In this document: piece by piece, positions 19,513 to 21,627 of the stretch
Layout of the letters: each line of letters starts with the position of its first letter
How positions within the stretch are numbered: position 1 is the stretch's first letter
Assembly (NCBI GenBank): GCA_036897485.1
Contig: JAYMTF010001727.1
Span: forward strand, 1-21,627
Length of the DNA stretch: 21,627 nt
Origin: Pelargonium nanum
Taxonomy: Eukaryota > Streptophyta > Magnoliopsida > Geraniales > Geraniaceae
Reading direction: 5' to 3'
Made by a program: the position numbers and the translations under genes
Notes under the pieces: generated by a model
Seen by the model: only the letters and a program-made list of their open reading frames with translations
What the model was told of the DNA's origin: nothing
Databases searched by the model: none

Positions 19513-20855
19513 ACTAAGAAAGTTGTCTTCAAGTTTGCTGTTGCTTCTGGGACATTACAGGGTCTTTGTTGAGGTTTTGAGTTATCTTTGGTTAGTGGGT
19601 TTTAGTCTGTTTTCTGTTTAGTAGTGTTTTGGAGTCTTTAAAAGATACACTCCTCATTATGGTAAATTTGTAGTTAAGATTTTGTTGAATATCATGATTG
19701 AGCTTCAGTACATGAGAACTCTATATAATTGTTAAGGAACTTATCAAACATTCCAAAATTTGCAAAGCAAAAGGCAAAATATCTTAAAGTTCTTGTGTAA
19801 AATCTTTAATTTTATACCTTGATGTGATAACTTTAATAAAACTATTCAACAAAACAGGACTATAAAGCTTAGTAGTGCATTGAAACAATCTAAAAATACT
19901 AAAAGTTGGGTGTCTTCAAGATATCTTGAACAAGTTCAATAATTTGTCGTACATCCTTGGAGATAACTTGAACAATCTCCCCAAGACAAATGCTCAAATT
20001 ATTGTATGCCAAATGATGGAGATATAATTTAAATTTAATTGCGAAATGACATAGAATGAGATGATAAAAATACAATGTTCATGTGGTGCACAAATTTTAG
20101 ATCTCATAAGAGTATTTAAAATCTTGAGTTTGTGAGAGAATAATTTTACATTATTTTTTGTTCAAAAAGAAGTCCTACAGCTCAACATAAAACACAAGTC
20201 GCGCACAACACACCACACTTACAAGTTGTGAATTCTCAAATTATATGATTTTTTGGTATATTTGTTAATGCCGTGCCAAGCGTGTTGAGGCATGTCGTGT
20301 GAAGCAAAGGTGACGTGCTAAAAGGTGACGTGCTATTGTTCAGAATTTTAACACGATCACTAAACATGTTCTCCAACTGTAGGGTAGAGGCAGCCTATTT
20401 ATTTTCAAACACAAGCCATTTCAGTCCAATTTTTCCTCACCACCACTTGGTAGTATTTGTCATATGAAGAAGATTGAGATAAGAAAGAGAGCTTCTAAAG
20501 AAGATTAACATCATTTCTAAAGAATTGTTCAGCAGAACAGCACTCTGAAGCTTTAGCCTTGAGAAAAAATGCAATAAAGAATTCTCAAAGTACTTCAAGA
20601 CTTCAAGCAGGGTGCTTTCACAGATATCAACATTCAACAGATTGACAAAACAAAAAATCGCCAACTAAACATAATTTAGAAAGGGTATAGTACCAGATAA
20701 ACACGCAAAAGATGCTGAAAAGTTTCAATCCATAAGAACTTGAAAATTTCAAAATTATAGTTTCTCAAAGTAATCTAGAGTATACTTGGTCAATTGACAA
20801 AAAAAACTACATGAAGCTCTCACAAATGCTTGGTAAAAGAACAGAACAGAAGAAT
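19513..20855. other. HSP90 3' UTR and intergenic DNA; no gene seen
   Basis: The first ~150 bp are T-rich and fit a plant 3' UTR. AATAAA at 19835-19840 is a possible but distant poly(A) signal. Further right, GGTGACGTGCTA is repeated in tandem (near 20310 and 20325) beside a GC-richer patch (20270-20340). The 20430-20670 stretch has open frames on the minus strand that I do not recognise. The right end should contain the RPS10 3' UTR. Confidence 0.45.
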
Positions 20856-21627
20856 TTAAAATCCTGAACTTGGTGCTCCACCTCCACGGCCAAAACCAGG
20901 CCTTCCACCAGAACCTGAACCCTGAAAGATCAAATACATAATATAACGTGTAAGAAACTAGTAAATTGGTTCTCATGCAATTGCAGTGACTAAGGACAAG
21001 ATCCTCAAAATCCATGTGTACTAAGAGAAATAAGGATCCTTGTAAAACTTAAGGCATCAAATAACATAATAGCATAGATAATCTAAGAGACGTCACAACT
21101 TCAAAACCACCAAACAAAAACTACTTTACATGGACATGTGGGCATCTAGTTAAAATTGAAATCAACAGATCAAAAAAATTTGAGCCAACCAAAAACAAAA
21201 AATTATTCAATGAAACTGGAAATTTACCCTGAAGGCAGGTTGGAAATCTGCAGGAGCTCCTCCCTTCTCACCACCAAAGTCACCAGCAGGTCCACGAGGT
21301 CCACCACGGTACCCATCACGGTCACCGAATCTTGGTCTGTCTCCCTCAAAGCGAGGTGGGCCACTACAAATACAAATAATGGACGTGTTAATTGCAACAA
21401 TTAACAGACATAAGAACAATTTTGCTACTTTAAAAACCAAGAAAAAAATTATGTATATTCAATTACCGAGTTAATTGCAACAATTATAAGACATACAAAC
21501 AATTTTGATACTTTAAAAACCAAGAAAAAATTTATGTATATTCAATTACCGTGGGCGGTCAGGACCACCGAGTGGGCGACCAGGGGGCTTGGCCTGCTTC
21601 TTCAAAGTAGCGGGCACAATCTCTGAT
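20856..21627 (-). CDS. RPS10: 40S ribosomal protein S10 (eS10), C-terminal part; 5' end outside window
   Basis: Component of the small cytosolic ribosomal subunit near the mRNA entry/beak region. Three coding segments are visible on the minus strand: 21550-21627 (open at the window edge), 21228-21363 and 20856-20921 with stop TAA. They join in frame to about 92 residues: [20 protein letters not shown]..., then [20 protein letters not shown]..., then [15 protein letters not shown] to the end. The [14 protein letters not shown] core followed by a low-complexity G/R/P/F tail is diagnostic of plant S10. The N-terminal winged-helix domain lies right of the window. The tail is basic and flexible, and its length varies among plants. 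The intron between the first two segments holds a tandem copy of its own 5' splice-site region. Confidence 0.92.
21387..21551 (-). repeat. Tandem duplication (~83 bp x 2) spanning the 5' splice site of an RPS10 intron
   Basis: Segments 21387-21469 and 21470-21551 are near-identical. They share TTAATTGCAACAATTA, ACTTTAAAAACCAAGAAAAA and TATGTATATTCAATTACCG. On the minus strand both copies contain CG followed by GTAATTGAATATAC. The true donor (gt at 21549-21548) thus has a decoy copy 83 bp into the intron (gt at 21466-21465). Confidence 0.85.

Noticed and set aside
20437-20664. Minus-strand open frame of 75 codons downstream of RPS10
   Set aside because: Leucine/phenylalanine-rich with no recognised motif and no visible promoter. 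Probably chance, or part of the RPS10 downstream region.
1-21627. tRNA, rRNA, snoRNA, CRISPR arrays, LTR elements
   Set aside because: No cloverleaf with A and B boxes, no box C/D pairs that convinced me, no regular spacer arrays and no paired long terminal repeats were seen by eye.

Overview
This is a plant nuclear segment, almost certainly from a eudicot. The evidence is AT-rich intergenic DNA, many GT/AG introns, a chloroplast-targeted carotenoid enzyme, and plant-type glutaminyl cyclase, HSP90 and RPS10 proteins. I cannot name the species from the sequence. No prokaryotic, organellar, CRISPR or tRNA/rRNA features were seen.

Layout, left to right. (1) 1-2510, minus: beta-carotene 3-hydroxylase, six exons visible; the last exon lies left of the window behind an intron carrying an inverted tandem repeat. 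(2) 2511-6998: about 4.5 kb without a convincing gene, holding a 5'-truncated LINE with target-site duplications, a GC-rich island with G-box/CCAAT motifs, a dense W-box cluster and a perfect 20-bp palindrome just upstream of the next gene. (3) 6999-9526, plus: a secreted GH28 polygalacturonase-like protein. It probably starts in a 33-bp exon separated by a 743-bp intron that contains about four copies of a ~155-bp repeat. (4) 10490-15895, minus: plant-type glutaminyl-peptide cyclotransferase, 11 exons, with a Tourist-like MITE, a possible RTE-LINE fragment and an (AT)16 microsatellite in its introns. (5) 15896-16523: a compact divergent promoter with heat-shock elements and a TATA box on the HSP90 side. 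(6) 16524-19512, plus: cytosolic HSP90 (704 aa, ending MEEVD), four exons. (7) 20856-21627, minus: the 3' part of ribosomal protein S10, with a tandemly duplicated 5' splice-site region in one intron.

These genes do not form a pathway; each serves its own role (xanthophyll synthesis, cell-wall pectin, N-terminal pyroglutamate formation, protein folding, translation). The order is informative. BCH, QCT and RPS10 occur together in Arabidopsis around AT4G25700-AT4G25740, and BCH2, HSP90.1 and RPS10 around AT5G52570-AT5G52650 (from memory). The window therefore looks like the less fractionated ancestral version of a block that is duplicated and partly lost in Arabidopsis. I found no wholly new biological system. 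The most useful leads are the W-box cluster, the PG first exon and its repeat intron, the duplicated splice donor in RPS10, and the shared HSP90/QCT promoter.
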